From an uncultured Prevotella sp. (GTDB lineage Bacteria; Bacteroidota; Bacteroidia; Bacteroidales; Bacteroidaceae), in assembly GCA_937892695.1 (NCBI GenBank), contig CALBJK010000298.1:1-7032 (forward strand): DNA of 7,032 nucleotides, written 5' to 3'. The notes under the pieces were generated by a model, which did not search any database, had not been told where the DNA came from, and worked only from the letters and a program-made list of their open reading frames with translations. A program made the position numbers and the translations under genes. This document shows positions 6,501 through 7,032 of the stretch, one piece after another. How positions within the stretch are numbered: the first letter of the stretch is position 1; each line of letters opens with the position of its first letter.

Positions 6501-7032
6501 GAAGCCTTCAGGTCGCCCTTGTTCTCAATCCACCAGCGCCATGTCGGCATGATGCTCTGTACGCCGCTGTGATACCAGTCTTGGGTTGCGACCTTTTCGC
6601 CTTCTACGAAACGATGCTTGCCCACACCTACGCAGAACGAGCTTACAAACGGCATCGATTGGATATTGGAACGCTCCACCATGCGGCCAGACAGGCCAGA
6701 CCAGCCGGATTTTGCAGTATATGAAGGGTCGCCTTCCATATTTACCCACATCTGCTCTTCGTTCTGGAATGTCTTTGTTATGGCAGCGTAAGCCTTTTCG
6801 CCCGTATCCTCTTTACCGATAAGATTCTTCACGTTGTCTTTCCATATACGCTCTTCAGGGCAGAAAAGATCTAACGAACCGACATGGCCATCCACAGGCA
6901 TGGCACGGTCGAGATAGCGTTGGTAACCTGTATGTCCCGAGTTTACCACTTGTACGCCACCGTAAATTTTAGAGAATGTTTCTTCTACAGTGCAATTGAT
7001 ATTGTCTGCATATCCCCGATAATCGCCCGGTG
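3551..7032 (-). CDS. Secreted multidomain GH85 endo-beta-N-acetylglucosaminidase (5' end missing)
   Basis: The frame is open from the right edge (visible start PGDYRGYADNIN) for 1159 residues; a GTG at 6949 is internal. The first 200 or so residues end a family-85 barrel: MWVNMEGDPS, MPFVSSFCVGVGKHRFVEG and IMPTWRWW (about 6760-6530) are GH85 hallmarks. GH85 enzymes cut between the two core GlcNAc residues of N-linked glycans; the catalytic Asn and Glu are further upstream, outside the window. Next come a beta-sandwich (about 6440-6110), an Fn3-like module (6100-5835), a PKD/Ig-like module with WKWTLPDG (5825-5570), an F5/8 type C or CBM32-like sugar-binding module (5550-5125), an Ig-like module (5120-4830), a second discoidin-like module (4820-4335) and another beta-sandwich (4325-3715). 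The tail GIYTIDGMKVN with GINIIRYSDG and a lysine-rich end matches the C-terminal sorting-type segments of secreted Bacteroidetes proteins. It probably acts on host glycoproteins at or outside the cell surface. The signal peptide is not visible. Module limits are approximate. Confidence 0.88.
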   Translation of the reverse strand, partial: PGDYRGYADNINCTVEETFSKIYGGVQVVNSGHTGYQRYLDRAMPVDGHVGSLDLFCPEERIWKDNVKNLIGKEDTGEKAYAAITKTFQNEEQMWVNMEGDPSYTAKSGWSGLSGRMVERSNIQSMPFVSSFCVGVGKHRFVEGEKVATQDWYHSGVQSIMPTWRWWIENKGDLKASIDWDDAYNFGSSMKFTGKLTAGDHLMRLYKTMIKVENGGTLRLVYKTSTAGSVEVKLSTESSTTPDVTLSAPKISEKNGWSVAEYDLSALNGKTVYMIALNLKADADVAAYSLNLGEMAVLPADYAPVAVEVTNLASTSVLGEAKGDIRLTWDYTYNDDFDHFDIYTERPDGVRTLVGQTRGTGFYIPTFDRNANDAFINVEVVPVMKDMRQQQAKTLKLDYPKATAPVVTFSLDKSYIQVGEKAIITATGTGAPTAWKWTLPDGLKLDEGSSLTDATITVVAVKEGKQEVSVDATNAIGTSTTKAVVLDVMSADDMKEVTNVVLNKTVVGYSGSTNSTEVPDNIIDGVQKPTSTSQKWCNVSSDNWVTFDLEGAYRIYGFKIFDGNSGPETGVDQIDSYQILLSQDGQNWTTVVDRENEADISIKEAYIPPFKARYVKLVPHVNGTLRIWEFEVYGKDDNNMTVEAPAELKMNAGETQNISVKYALNGDERAEQFTCKAVASNDYLTVGEIKEDKAAGTFTIPVSASKALGVTNLTVTIDNGGSYKERTINVTIDSDEQPNVLKGMTAELRKYHGDYGFSTEYTKYDVTTLTDGDTDKEGCESVEEYSNNKDDVWAIFTAPADANKGKWNLSKVKVYIPNANKGVNDNDKEGFVNNEISIRIGNDITNLTTVKTFSELGEVSELEYVLPKMTKCKYVAVVCNLNPYFYASLAEIEAFEQFADAIPNDGTVEVANWNQDVIAEAKPAKEHSTAPLDEEGWVLYTTDVQEKGAVAGADHIVKSKNGTEFELADYTKNNAYKLGSVYSYEDINLKEPVNCEEIRLLTISTNGTSKLTIKLKYEDGTDSESKDYDVRDWFNKNASGQDEIGGIGRMMTENSKYQVDQIDDPNFMLVELTIPADKSKKVTAVSIMNTAWGKVPTILSVYKKGGNKTTNGISNVENNAGVREVVGIYTIDGMKVNTLQKGINIIRYSDGSAKKVLKK

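Noticed and set aside
6947..6949. GTG as the start codon of the glycosidase.
   Set aside because: The same frame continues upstream to the window edge with GH85-like residues, and a secreted enzyme would need a signal peptide and the first part of the barrel, so this is an internal Val.

Overview
The window looks like a chromosomal stretch from a Bacteroidales bacterium (Bacteroides, Phocaeicola, Prevotella or Paraprevotella type; genus not resolvable). Three things point there: a large secreted family-85 glycosidase ending in the C-terminal tail typical of secreted Bacteroidetes proteins, a promoter matching the Bacteroides -33 TTTG / -7 TAnnTTTG consensus, and a primase/helicase module of the kind carried by Bacteroidales mobilizable elements. 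All supported protein genes are on the minus strand, so they read from right to left.

Right half (3551-7032): the 3' part of one very large gene, open to the right window edge. It encodes the end of a GH85 endo-beta-N-acetylglucosaminidase barrel followed by a beta-sandwich, Fn3/PKD-like modules, an F5/8 type C (CBM32-like) module, further beta-sandwich modules and a short sorting-type tail. The catalytic Asn/Glu pair lies beyond the window. A 15-bp hairpin (3460-3496) follows the gene and is a good terminator candidate.

Middle (about 3040-3550): no intact gene. On the plus strand, 3096-3196 folds as domain V and domain VI of a group II intron, with a bulged branch-point A at 3190 and a 3' end near 3196. 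No reverse transcriptase or other intron domain lies upstream, so it is a 5'-truncated remnant. Its antisense runs into the start of the minus-strand operon. Downstream of it a short open frame (3197-3323) may be the old 3' exon.

Left-centre (354-3033): a tightly packed four-gene operon with overlapping ends: a small unknown protein, a coiled-coil plus helix-turn-helix protein, a Toprim primase-like protein and a RecA/RepA-like ATPase. This resembles the replication module of an integrative or mobilizable element. The primase gene is broken by an apparent one-base deletion near 1511-1516, and no integrase, relaxase or mobilization gene is visible, so the module is probably decaying or incomplete.

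Left edge (1-353): a hairpin terminator candidate after the operon, then a promoter with two 19-bp direct repeats spaced 33 bp apart, driving the start of an AAA ATPase gene of the DUF4143-associated type that runs off the left edge.

No complete new system is visible. The most unusual point is the junction of the intron scar with the operon head, where a 15-bp hairpin both competes with intron domain VI on one strand and covers a Shine-Dalgarno-like sequence plus ATG on the other.
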